Part shown: positions 22,291-30,040 of the stretch, piece by piece
Layout: each line of letters begins with the position of its first letter
Position numbering within the stretch: the first letter of the stretch is position 1
Assembly: GCA_900546255.1 (NCBI GenBank)
Contig: URCB01000016.1
Coordinates: 1-38,182, forward strand
Origin: an uncultured Eubacteriales bacterium
GTDB lineage: Bacteria; Bacillota; Clostridia; Oscillospirales; Oscillospiraceae
Length of the DNA: 38,182 nt
Direction: 5' to 3'
Program-made: the position numbers and the translations under genes
Notes under the pieces: model-generated
Databases searched by the model: none
Told to the model about the DNA's origin: nothing
Seen by the model: only the letters and a program-made list of their open reading frames with translations

Positions 22291-22322
22291 CTCCTCCCGT
22301 GCATACACTGGTGCGGGAGGAG
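22291..22322 (+). promoter_or_regulatory. Hairpin that can hide the ribosome site of the DUF3343 gene
   Basis: CTCCTCCCG (22291-22299) is complementary to CGGGAGGAG (22314-22322), with further partial pairing of TGCA/TGGTG inside. The right arm contains the GGAGGAG ribosome site for the ATG at 22330. It could regulate translation or be the terminator of ispDF (CTTTCTT follows). Confidence 0.55.
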
Positions 22323-22329
22323 CTTTCTT

Positions 22330-22581
22330 ATGGTATATCTCATTATGTGCCGGTCCCTGACCTATGCCCAGCGGGTGTCCAACGCCCTGGAGCGGGCAGG
22401 GATCTCCGCCCGGGTCCTTCGGTCTCCCAGCGAGATTTCCCCCACCGGATGCAGCTATTCGGTGAAGATCGCCGCCCGGAACCTGGCTCGGGCTTTGACC
22501 ATTCTCAACGGGGCGCGGCTGCCCTATCTAGGTGTTTACGTGAACACAGCGGGGTATGGTTACCGGGAGGTGGAACTGTGA
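22330..22581 (+). CDS. DUF3343 protein (putative Se/S carrier-like)
   Basis: An 83-residue protein with the DUF3343 pattern: YxIMCRSLTYAQRVSNALERAGI, the middle RSPSEISPTGCSYSVKIA, and the C-terminal YLGVYV...YREV. The Cys in TGCSY (about residue 41) is the conserved family Cys and is thought to carry sulfur or selenium. Genes of this family often sit next to cysteine-desulfurase-like enzymes, as here: its TGA overlaps the GTG start of the next gene. I use the ATG at 22330 because of the GGAGGAG site 7 nt upstream. Confidence 0.82.
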   Translation: MVYLIMCRSLTYAQRVSNALERAGISARVLRSPSEISPTGCSYSVKIAARNLARALTILNGARLPYLGVYVNTAGYGYREVEL

Positions 22582-23696
22582 TCTATTTGGACAGTGCCGC
22601 CACCACACTGCAAAAGCCGCCGACGGTCTACCGGGCGGTGCGGAGCGCCATGGCCACCATGACCAGCCCGGGGCGGGGGACCTATGGTCCCGCGGCCCGG
22701 GCCTCCCGCACGTTGCTGGCCTGCCGGGAGGCCGCCGCTGCCCTCTTCCGGGTGGACCAGCCGGAGCAGGTGGTGCTCACCTTCAACGCCACCCACGGGC
22801 TGAATTTGGCCATTCACTCTCTGGTCCGCCCCGGGGCCACGGTGCTCTTGTCGGGGTATGAGCACAACGCCGTCACCCGTCCCCTGGCCGCCATCCCGGA
22901 GCTGCGCCTGCGGGTGGTTCGGGCGCCGATGTTCTGCCCCGACCTCTTTCTGGAGGCCCTGGAGCACCAGCTGAACCGGGGGGTGGATGTGGTGATCTGC
23001 ACCCACGTCTCCAACGTGTTCGGCTATGCGCTGCCGGTGGAGGAGGTGGCAAACCTGTGCCGGCAGCGGCAAGTGCCGCTGATTGTGGACGCCTCCCAGT
23101 CGGCGGGGGTGCTGCCGGTGACCATGCAGGCATGGGGGGCCGCCTTTGTGGCCATGCCCGGGCACAAGAGCCTGTATGGCCCCCAGGGCACCGGCCTGCT
23201 GCTCTGCCGGGAGGGGGGCGAGCCCCTGCTCCGGGGGGGTACCGGCAGCCTCTCGCGCCAGCCGGAGATGCCCGACTTTCTGCCGGACCGGTTGGAGGCG
23301 GGGACCCACAACGTCCCCGGCGCGGCGGGGCTGCTGGAGGGGCTCCGGTTTCTCCGGCGGCGGGGGATTGCTGCCATCCGGCGGCAGGAGACCGCCTTGG
23401 TGGCCCAGCTGGCCCGGGGGCTGGACCGGCTGCCGGGGGTGCAGGTGTACGCCGCTTGGGAGAAGGGGTGCCAGACGGGGGTGCTCTCCTTCCGGGTGGC
23501 CCACCGGGACCCGGGGTGGGTGGCCGACGCCCTCAGCCAGCGGGGCGTGGCGGTGCGGGCGGGGCTTCACTGCGCCCCGCTGGCCCATGCCACCGGCGGC
23601 ACAGAGGCCACCGGCACCGTGCGCGTCAGCGTTTCTGCCTTCAACACCAGCGGAGAGGTGGAACGTTTCCTCAAACACATGGCAAGGCTGGGATAG
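22578..23696 (+). CDS. Class V aminotransferase, cysteine desulfurase family (EGID-type)
   Basis: A 372-residue PLP enzyme. It begins IYLDSAATT, binds PLP through Lys197 in MPGHKSLYGPQGTG, has the cofactor Asp in LIVDASQSAG (about 168-177), and Cys332 in RAGLHCAPLAH at the place of the active-site Cys of SufS/CsdA-type enzymes. The sequence fits the TIGR01977 (EGID) subgroup, which occurs with DUF3343 and YedF-like proteins and is linked to selenium or sulfur delivery. GTG start at 22578 overlapping the DUF3343 stop, so the two are coupled. The larger open frame from 22299 is a shadow upstream of this point. Confidence 0.88.
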   Translation: MIYLDSAATTLQKPPTVYRAVRSAMATMTSPGRGTYGPAARASRTLLACREAAAALFRVDQPEQVVLTFNATHGLNLAIHSLVRPGATVLLSGYEHNAVTRPLAAIPELRLRVVRAPMFCPDLFLEALEHQLNRGVDVVICTHVSNVFGYALPVEEVANLCRQRQVPLIVDASQSAGVLPVTMQAWGAAFVAMPGHKSLYGPQGTGLLLCREGGEPLLRGGTGSLSRQPEMPDFLPDRLEAGTHNVPGAAGLLEGLRFLRRRGIAAIRRQETALVAQLARGLDRLPGVQVYAAWEKGCQTGVLSFRVAHRDPGWVADALSQRGVAVRAGLHCAPLAHATGGTEATGTVRVSVSAFNTSGEVERFLKHMARLG

Positions 23697-23704
23697 AAAC
23701 GAAC

Positions 23705-23735
23705 AAAAGCGCCCTGGGTTTCAGGGCGCTTTTCT
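23705..23735 (+). terminator. Terminator after the desulfurase gene
   Basis: 12-bp stem AAAAGCGCCCTG / CAGGGCGCTTTT (23705-23716, 23722-23733) with CTC after the T run. Confidence 0.9.
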
Positions 23736-23770
23736 CTCACGAAGGGGGTAAAATTCCCCGGTCCCCGGGG

Positions 23771-23799
23771 TTGTAAACAGGGAAAAAATCAAGTATAAT
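23771..23799 (+). promoter_or_regulatory. Sigma-A promoter of cdaA-cdaR
   Basis: TTGTAA (23771-23776), 17 bp, TATAAT (23794-23799). The start is near 23806, which makes the in-frame ATG at 23814 improbable as start. Confidence 0.8.
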
Positions 23800-23855
23800 A
23801 AGCTGATATTACTATGGGAAACTTGCCGGATTCTAGCTGGGAGGAGGTGAGGGCG

Positions 23856-24728
23856 ATGTCGTCTTTTCTGGCATACTGTATCAATACCGTGGGCTATCTG
23901 CGGCTGGTCACCATCTCAGACCTGGTGGACATCGCCATCCTGACCTTCCTGTTCTATAAGCTTATCGGCCTCTTCCGGCGGACCAATGCCGCCAAGGTGG
24001 CCCGGGCGGTGCTGCTCATCGTGGTGGCCATGTGGCTGGCCTACCAGTTTAACCTCCATGCCCTCAACTTCTTGTTGAGCAGGGCGGTGGAACTGGGCTT
24101 TCTGGCACTGGTCATCATTTTCCAACCGGAGATCCGCCGGTTTTTGGAGCGGATCGGCAGCAACAATGTCTCTCTGCTCTCCCGCTACTTCCGGCCCCAG
24201 GCCCCCTCCAGCGACCTGGAGCAGGCCATTGACGAGACGGTGGAAGCCTATGCGGAGATGTCGAAGAACCGCGTGGGCGCCTTGATGGTCTTCGAACGGG
24301 GGACGGACCTGTCCAACATCATCTCTTCGGGGACCCCCTTCCAGTCCACGGTGACCAGCGAGCTGCTGAAAAACCTTTTCTATCCCAACGCCCCCCTCCA
24401 CGACGGCGCCGTGGTGGTGCGGGACGGGCGGATTGCAGCGGCGGCCTGCATGCTCCCCATGTCGGAGCGGATGAACCTGAGCAAGGAACTGGGCATGCGC
24501 CACCGGGCCGGCATCGGCATGAGCGAGCGGTCCGACGCCGTGGTGGCCATCGTCTCAGAGGAGACCGGCGCCATCTCCACGGTGGTCAATGGCAACCTGC
24601 GCCGCCACCTGTCCCCAGAGACCCTGGGGCGGATCCTGCGCAATGAACTCCTCCCCCGGGAGGAGACGAACCAGAGCAAGCGGAAACACCCCCTGTTGTT
24701 CTGGAAAGGGAGGGGAGCGAAACCGTGA
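23856..24728 (+). CDS. cdaA: Diadenylate cyclase (c-di-AMP synthase)
   Basis: A 290-residue membrane cyclase that makes c-di-AMP from two ATP. Three hydrophobic helices (about 22-40, 48-66, 74-90) precede the DAC domain, which has LHDGAVVV (181-188, DGA motif) and MRHRAGIG (214-221, RHR motif). It resembles CdaA/DacA of Firmicutes, which controls potassium and osmolyte balance and cell-wall state. The start at 23856 has GGGAGGAGGTGAGG upstream. Its stop overlaps the cdaR GTG. The glmM gene that usually follows cdaR in Bacilli is absent here. Confidence 0.95.
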   Translation: MSSFLAYCINTVGYLRLVTISDLVDIAILTFLFYKLIGLFRRTNAAKVARAVLLIVVAMWLAYQFNLHALNFLLSRAVELGFLALVIIFQPEIRRFLERIGSNNVSLLSRYFRPQAPSSDLEQAIDETVEAYAEMSKNRVGALMVFERGTDLSNIISSGTPFQSTVTSELLKNLFYPNAPLHDGAVVVRDGRIAAAACMLPMSERMNLSKELGMRHRAGIGMSERSDAVVAIVSEETGAISTVVNGNLRRHLSPETLGRILRNELLPREETNQSKRKHPLLFWKGRGAKP

Positions 24729-25978
24729 CCAGCCCGAAAAAACAGCGAAAAATCATCAACCTCATTTTGGCCATCATTCTGGCCGTGGGTGTGTGGCTCT
24801 ATGTCATCAACGTGGAAAACCCCACCAGCCCCACCACCGTGCGGGACATTCCCATCACCATCGTGGGGCAGGAGGAGTTGACCGACCGGGGCCTTATGGT
24901 GATCCAGCTCAGCGAGGACAGCGTAGACCTGCGCATCTCCGGCCGGAAAAAGACGTTGATGAACTTAAACCGCAGCAACATCACCTTGGAACTGGACGTG
25001 TCCACCATCACCACGGAAGGGGAGCACACCTTGAGCTGCCGGTATGACTTTCCCAGCAACGTGGGGTCGGACAGCGTCTCCATTTCCGATTGGGATGACC
25101 TGCGGGTCACCGTCACCGTGGCCCGACAGGAGACCAAGGAGATCCCCGTCCGGGGCGAGTTCATCGGGACCGAGGCAGAAAACTGCCTGGCCGGCACCGT
25201 CACCACCAACCCGGATACCGTAGAGGTCACCGGGCCGGCAGAGACCTTGGAAGGCATCTCCTATGCCCTGGCCTCGGTGGGCGGGAAGGAGATCAGCAGC
25301 ACCCTCACCGAAACCACCAGTGTGGTTCTCATGGGGGAGGACGGTACGCCGGCAGACCGGCAGAATGTCACCGTCAGCACAGAGACGGTGGAGGTCACCG
25401 TCCCGGTGCGCCAGGTGGTGTCCATCCCCTTGACGGTGGACCTCATTGACGGCGGCGGAGCCACCGCAGCGGATGTCAACGTGGAGATTTCCCCTGCCAC
25501 CGTGACGGTGACCGCCGAAACCGAAGGGGACGTTACGCTGCCCGACTCCATCTCCTTGGGAGAGATTGACCTGAGCAACGTGCTGGGGAACACGTCCTTC
25601 TCCCTGCCGATCACCCTTCCCGAGGGCGTCACCCTGTGGGGGAGCCAGCCCAGTGTGGCCACGGTTTCTCTCACCTTCCCCAACATCACCGCCCGCCAGG
25701 TGGCGGTGCAAAACATCATCTTGGAGAATGTCCCCCAAGGCTATGAGGCGGAGCTGGTCAACCAGCAGCTCTACGTTTGGGTCCGAGGAAATTCGGACCT
25801 GGTGGCGGATCTGGACCCCGGCCAGCTGCAGGTGGAGGTGGATCTCTCCAATGCCTCCACCGGGAACGGCCTGCAGCGGTTTGCAGCCACCGTCACCTTC
25901 AAGGGGGACAACCCGGAGGGCGTGGGGATCATGGGGACCCAATACAGCGTCGCGGTGCGTCTGCACCCGGCATCCTAA
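24725..25978 (+). CDS. cdaR: CdaR/YbbR-domain protein, regulator of CdaA
   Basis: A 417-residue protein: short cytoplasmic N-terminus, one membrane helix (about 11-28) and a large Thr/Val-rich extracellular part with about four YbbR repeats (roughly 38-110, 120-200, 210-300, 310-410). CdaR binds and controls CdaA at the membrane. GTG start at 24725, GGGAGGGGAG upstream, 4-nt overlap with cdaA, so the two are coupled. Confidence 0.92.
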   Translation: MTSPKKQRKIINLILAIILAVGVWLYVINVENPTSPTTVRDIPITIVGQEELTDRGLMVIQLSEDSVDLRISGRKKTLMNLNRSNITLELDVSTITTEGEHTLSCRYDFPSNVGSDSVSISDWDDLRVTVTVARQETKEIPVRGEFIGTEAENCLAGTVTTNPDTVEVTGPAETLEGISYALASVGGKEISSTLTETTSVVLMGEDGTPADRQNVTVSTETVEVTVPVRQVVSIPLTVDLIDGGGATAADVNVEISPATVTVTAETEGDVTLPDSISLGEIDLSNVLGNTSFSLPITLPEGVTLWGSQPSVATVSLTFPNITARQVAVQNIILENVPQGYEAELVNQQLYVWVRGNSDLVADLDPGQLQVEVDLSNASTGNGLQRFAATVTFKGDNPEGVGIMGTQYSVAVRLHPAS

Positions 25979-26011
25979 AAGAAAGGACAATGGTGAAGGA
26001 GGTTTTACAAA

Positions 26012-26449
26012 ATGGAACAAATGGCAGTTGTAAAATCCGTTCAGAGCAATGGCATGGCCCAGGTTTCCGTGCGGCGGACCACCGCCTGCGCCCATGACTG
26101 CGACAAGTGCGCCGGTTGTGAGCAGCTGAATACCCGCATGGAGAACACGGTGCTGGCCTATAACGATGCCCAGGCAAGCCCGGGTGATCTGGTCCGCCTG
26201 CAAAGCGAAAACGCCACGTTCTTTAAGACCGCGGCCATCGTCTACGTCCTGCCCCTGGTGCTGGCCCTGGTGTTTTACGGGGTGGCTTCCGCCCTCCAGC
26301 TGGGCAGCGAGGGGCTGCACGCCCTTTTTGCCGGCATCGGCTTTTTGTTGGGCATTCCCATCATCGTGGCGTGGGACCGGCACATGAAAAAGGTCAATGG
26401 CCTGCGCTTCCACATTGTGGAGATTAAAAAGGCATGTTCGGGTATGTAA
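26012..26449 (+). CDS. RseC/SoxR-reducing-system family membrane protein
   Basis: A 145-residue protein. The N-terminal domain has a Cys cluster (Cys26, Cys30, Cys33, Cys36: CAHDCDKCAGC) typical of RseC/RsxC-associated proteins, followed by two hydrophobic helices (about 72-90 and 98-118) and a basic tail. Family members are linked to Rnf-type electron transfer and to SoxR reduction in proteobacteria; a Clostridial role is unknown. It starts after GAAGGAGG and its end overlaps the next gene by 16 nt. No promoter of its own is obvious in the 33-nt gap after cdaR, so it may be in the same transcript. Confidence 0.82.
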   Translation: MEQMAVVKSVQSNGMAQVSVRRTTACAHDCDKCAGCEQLNTRMENTVLAYNDAQASPGDLVRLQSENATFFKTAAIVYVLPLVLALVFYGVASALQLGSEGLHALFAGIGFLLGIPIIVAWDRHMKKVNGLRFHIVEIKKACSGM

Positions 26450-27354
26450 GGGCGGTGACTTCCGTCCTTTCCCCCGAGGATGCCCAGCGGTACGAGGCGG
26501 TCTACTGCGGCCTGTGCCGCACCCTGGGAAACCGGTATGGAAAGACCGCACAGCTCATTCTCAACTATGACTTCGTATTCCTGGCCCTTCTTCTGGCCAA
26601 GCCGGAGGGGGAGGGGACCTTCCCCTGCTGCCCCTGCCCCGTGCACCCCTGGAGGAAGAAGACCTGCTGGCTGGGCAGCCCAGCGCTGGACGAGGCGGCG
26701 GACGCCACGGTGATCCTCACCTGGTGGAAACTCCAAGACGCCATCCGAGACGGCGGCCTGTGGGAGCAGGGGAAGAGCCGGGCAGCTGCCCTGGCCCTGC
26801 GCCGCCATTACCGCACCGCCGCCGCCCGCCGCCCTGCCTTCGACCACACCGTCCAAACCTGTTTGGAGGAGCTGCACCAGCTGGAGGTGGCCAACACCCC
26901 CTCCTTGGACCAGCCAGCGGACACCTTTGCCCGCATCCTCCAGGCAGCCGGCGCCGAGACCGGCTTGGCTGCCCGGACCCACGGGGTGGAGCAGATCCTC
27001 TACCATGTGGGCCGGTGGATCTACCTGGCCGACGCTTGGGACGACCTGGCCCAGGACCGAAAGGAGGGGAACTACAACCCCCTCCTGGCCCGGTACGGCG
27101 ACCAGGCGGAGACGGCGGAGGCCCCCCTCCGGGAAACCATGCACGTCTCCCTGGGCCTGGCCAAAACCGCTTTTTCTCTGCTGGACTGGGGCCAGTGGGA
27201 AGGGCTGCTGGGGCACATCCTATCCACCGGCTTGCCGGCGGTGGAGGAGGCAGTGTTTACCGGCCAGTGGAAAGAGAGAAACCGTCCCTTTCACCATCAT
27301 CAAGGGGCCGCGCTCCCAGCGGACCCACGCGATAAGGAGAACAATAGCTTATGA
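26434..27354 (+). CDS. DUF5685-family protein
   Basis: A 306-residue soluble, helix-rich protein. It starts MFGYVRAV and has the family signature [17 protein letters not shown] (about 17-33), [11 protein letters not shown], a second Cys cluster [15 protein letters not shown] (about 64-78), and acidic [19 protein letters not shown] near 204. Members occur in gut Clostridia, very often next to a J-domain gene, as here. Biochemical function unknown; the Cys clusters suggest metal binding, and the Asp-rich helices recall polyprenyl-synthase folds, though I can claim no more. It overlaps the RseC gene by 16 nt and the DnaJ gene by 4 nt. Confidence 0.78.
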   Translation: MFGYVRAVTSVLSPEDAQRYEAVYCGLCRTLGNRYGKTAQLILNYDFVFLALLLAKPEGEGTFPCCPCPVHPWRKKTCWLGSPALDEAADATVILTWWKLQDAIRDGGLWEQGKSRAAALALRRHYRTAAARRPAFDHTVQTCLEELHQLEVANTPSLDQPADTFARILQAAGAETGLAARTHGVEQILYHVGRWIYLADAWDDLAQDRKEGNYNPLLARYGDQAETAEAPLRETMHVSLGLAKTAFSLLDWGQWEGLLGHILSTGLPAVEEAVFTGQWKERNRPFHHHQGAALPADPRDKENNSL

Positions 27355-27944
27355 ACGATCCCTATGCCGTGTTGGGTGTGAGCCCATCCGCCAGTGACGA
27401 AGAGATCAAACGTGCCTATCGGGAACTGGTGAAGAAATACCACCCGGACAACTATGCCAACAACCCCCTGGCTGACCTGGCCGAGGCCAAGATGAAAGAG
27501 GTCAACGAGGCCTATGACGCCATCGTGAAAAGCCGCACCCAGGGTGGGTACCAGTCCCAATCCGCCGGAGGCTATGGCGGGGGGCGGACCACCTCCCAAG
27601 GGGGGAGCCGCTACCAGAACCCCACCCTCATCCAGGTGCGCCAGCTCATTGCCCAGAACAACTTGGCAGAGGCGGAGCGAATCCTCCGCAGTACCCCTGC
27701 CAACAACGCCGAGTGGTACTACCTCATGGGCAGCATCGCCTACCGGAAAGGGTGGATGGACGATGCCCGCCAGAACTTCTGGACGGCCTGCAATATGGAC
27801 CCCAGCAACATGGAGTACCGCCAGGCGATGAACGCCATGGGGATGCAGGCCCAGCGAGGGGCTTACGGCGGAGGGGATGACATCGCCAACCTCTGCACCA
27901 CCCTGTGCTGCCTCAACTGCCTGTGCAACTCCTGCAACGGCTGA
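27351..27944 (+). CDS. J-domain protein with Cys-rich tail
   Basis: A 197-residue protein. The J domain occupies about 1-62 (HPD at 31-33, so it should stimulate a DnaK). A Gly/Ser/Gln-rich linker (about 63-90) follows, then a TPR-like helical part (about 92-165, [20 protein letters not shown]), and a C-terminal tail [16 protein letters not shown] with six Cys in 16 residues. The zinc-finger region of full DnaJ is missing, so it is a specialised co-chaperone. The Cys tail could bind a metal or be lipidated or oxidised; this is unproven. ATG overlaps the DUF5685 stop. Confidence 0.85.
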   Translation: MNDPYAVLGVSPSASDEEIKRAYRELVKKYHPDNYANNPLADLAEAKMKEVNEAYDAIVKSRTQGGYQSQSAGGYGGGRTTSQGGSRYQNPTLIQVRQLIAQNNLAEAERILRSTPANNAEWYYLMGSIAYRKGWMDDARQNFWTACNMDPSNMEYRQAMNAMGMQAQRGAYGGGDDIANLCTTLCCLNCLCNSCNG

Positions 27945-27977
27945 GGCGCCAAACCCAACAGGAATGAGGTGTTTGCC

Positions 27978-28856
27978 TTGATACGAAGCATGACCGGTTA
28001 TGGCCGGGGGGAGGCAGTCCTCCACGACCGAACCATCACCGTGGAAGTCCGCGCAGTGAACAACCGCTACCTGGACTGTGCGGTGAAGATCCCCCGCCTC
28101 TACGTCTTTGCTGAGGAAGCCATCAAAGCCCAGGTGCAAAGCCAGGTGGGGCGGGGAAAGGTGGACGTGTTTGTCACCATCGATGCCACCGCAGCGGACA
28201 AAGTGGCCGTCACCCTCAACCGGCCGGTGGCCGATGGGTACTACGCGGCCCTCACCCAAATGCGGGAGACCTACGACCTGGCAGAGCCGGTTTCTCTCTC
28301 CCTGCTCTCCCGGTTCCCCGACGTGTTCTTGGTGGAGAAGGAGCAGGGGGATGCGGATGTCATTGCCGGGGATATCCTCCAAGTCCTCTCCCAGGCGCTG
28401 ACGGATTTCAATGCCATGCGTGCCCGGGAAGGGGCGAAGCTGGCGGACGATGTCCGGGCCAAGGCCGGCACCATCGCCAGCCTGGTCACCCAGGTGGAGC
28501 AGCGCTCCCCGGAAACCGTAGCGGCCTACCGGGAAAAACTCCGTCAGCGGATGGAGGAAGTGCTGGAGAACACCCAGATCGACGAGAGCCGGATCCTCAC
28601 AGAGGCCGCCCTCTTCGCCGACAAGGTGGCCGTGGACGAGGAGACCGTCCGCCTGCGCAGCCACCTGGCCCAGCTGGAGGAGATGCTCCAGGCAGAGGGC
28701 CCCATTGGCCGCAAGCTGGACTTTCTCATCCAGGAGTTCAACCGGGAGGCCAACACCATCGGCTCCAAGTGCAGCGACGTGGCCCTGTCCCGGGTGGTGG
28801 TGGACCTGAAAGGGGAAATCGAAAAAATCCGAGAGCAGGTCCAAAACATCGAATAA
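27978..28856 (+). CDS. yicC: YicC/YloC-family endoribonuclease
   Basis: A 292-residue protein starting with the diagnostic [11 protein letters not shown]. The conserved NNRYLD segment (about 29-34) and C-terminal [21 protein letters not shown] (about 249-269) are typical. YicC proteins are endoribonucleases affecting RNA decay. The TTG at 27978 is chosen: GAGGTG lies at the correct distance, and it gives the family N-terminus. The GTG at 27969 used by the longer frame overlaps that site. First gene of the run yicC-remA-gmk-rpoZ. Confidence 0.9.
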   Translation: MIRSMTGYGRGEAVLHDRTITVEVRAVNNRYLDCAVKIPRLYVFAEEAIKAQVQSQVGRGKVDVFVTIDATAADKVAVTLNRPVADGYYAALTQMRETYDLAEPVSLSLLSRFPDVFLVEKEQGDADVIAGDILQVLSQALTDFNAMRAREGAKLADDVRAKAGTIASLVTQVEQRSPETVAAYREKLRQRMEEVLENTQIDESRILTEAALFADKVAVDEETVRLRSHLAQLEEMLQAEGPIGRKLDFLIQEFNREANTIGSKCSDVALSRVVVDLKGEIEKIREQVQNIE

Positions 28857-28872
28857 AGGAGGAGGCACCCCC

Positions 28873-29136
28873 TTGAAATTGATTAACATTGGCTTTGGCA
28901 ACATGGTTTCTGCCGGCCGTCTCATCGCCATTGTCAGCCCGGAGTCTGCCCCCATCAAACGGATGGTGCAGGAGGCCCGGGACCGTGGCGTGTTGGTGGA
29001 TGCCACCTATGGCCGCCGCACCCGGGCGGTGCTCATCACCGACAGTGACCATATTATTCTCTCTGCCCTTCAGCCGGAGACGGTGGCAAGCCGCCTAGGC
29101 GGACGGGAAGAGATGGCAGGGGAGGAAGAAGAATGA
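28873..29136 (+). CDS. remA: RemA-family regulator (DUF370)
   Basis: An 87-residue protein of the normal family length: [29 protein letters not shown] and the central [22 protein letters not shown] are the family hallmarks. In Bacillus RemA binds DNA as an oligomeric ring and switches on matrix and osmoprotection genes. TTG start at 28873 after a strong GGAGGAGG. The stop overlaps the gmk ATG. Confidence 0.93.
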   Translation: MKLINIGFGNMVSAGRLIAIVSPESAPIKRMVQEARDRGVLVDATYGRRTRAVLITDSDHIILSALQPETVASRLGGREEMAGEEEE

Positions 29137-29738
29137 ACAAAGGGACCCTTGTGGTGGTCTCCGGATTTTCCGGCGCGGGAAAGGGCACCGTCCTGTCCCA
29201 GGTGTTTCAGCGGCGGCCCGACCTCTATTTTTCCGTGTCCTTCACCACCCGTGCCCCCCGGACAGGGGAGCAGGACGGGGTGGACTACCACTTCATTACC
29301 CGGGAGGCGTTTGAGGAGCGCATCCACCGGGGAGAATTTCTGGAGTATGCGGAATACGTGGGCAACTACTATGGCACCTCTCTGAAGGTGATCCAGGAAA
29401 AGCTGGACCAGGGCATCGACGTGATCCTGGAGATCGAGATCCAAGGCGCGGCCAAGGTCCGGGAGAAAATGCCCGAGGCCGTCTCCTTGTTCCTTGTTCC
29501 CCCTTCCTTTGAGGAGCTCTCCCGCCGCCTCCACAGCCGGGGGACCGATTCGGAAGAGACCATTCAGCAGAGACTGGCCACCGCCCGGCGGGAGGTCAAG
29601 GAGATCGTAAACTATGACTACATCGTCGTCAACGACACGGTGGACCAGGCGGTGGGGGAGATTTTGGCCATTCTCATCGCCGAGGGGTGCCGCAAGGAAA
29701 GACGGCTGGATTTGATTGAAGGAGTGAATGGATTATGA
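29133..29738 (+). CDS. gmk: Guanylate kinase
   Basis: A 201-residue kinase of standard length that turns GMP into GDP with ATP. The P loop is [10 protein letters not shown] (about 10-19); the GMP-binding part shows [20 protein letters not shown] (about 37-56) and the lid [12 protein letters not shown] (about 131-142). ATG overlaps the remA stop; its stop overlaps the rpoZ ATG. Confidence 0.96.
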   Translation: MNKGTLVVVSGFSGAGKGTVLSQVFQRRPDLYFSVSFTTRAPRTGEQDGVDYHFITREAFEERIHRGEFLEYAEYVGNYYGTSLKVIQEKLDQGIDVILEIEIQGAAKVREKMPEAVSLFLVPPSFEELSRRLHSRGTDSEETIQQRLATARREVKEIVNYDYIVVNDTVDQAVGEILAILIAEGCRKERRLDLIEGVNGL

Positions 29739-30031
29739 TGCTGTATCCCGCCATGAGCGAACTGCTGGAGCAAGTGCCCAGCCGGTACAAACTGGTGAAC
29801 GTGGTGGCAGCCCGGGCCCGGAAAATCGCGGCCAAAGCAGAGCGTGAGAACATCATGCTGGAGGATAAACCGGTGAGCATCGCCATCCGGGAGATCGCGG
29901 CCGGGCACCTGGACGACCTGGAAGAGGAACCCGCCGCAGAAGCGGAGGAGACTCCCCTGGCCGCCGAACCGGAGACCCCCTCGGCCCCGGAGGGGGAGGA
30001 CCTCCCGGTGGAAGAAACCGAGGAAGTCTGA
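29735..30031 (+). CDS. rpoZ: RNA polymerase omega subunit
   Basis: A 98-residue protein. The core motif is SRYKLVNVVAARARKIA (about 16-32), with the conserved KPVSIAIREIAAG (about 45-57) behind it. The last 35 residues are a long Glu/Pro-rich tail that is common in Clostridial omega. Two adjacent ATG codons (29735, 29738) are possible; GAAGGAGTG lies upstream. In Bacillus the coaBC gene would follow, but here priA follows directly. Confidence 0.9.
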   Translation: MMLYPAMSELLEQVPSRYKLVNVVAARARKIAAKAERENIMLEDKPVSIAIREIAAGHLDDLEEEPAAEAEETPLAAEPETPSAPEGEDLPVEETEEV

Positions 30032-30040
30032 TTTGCTCCC

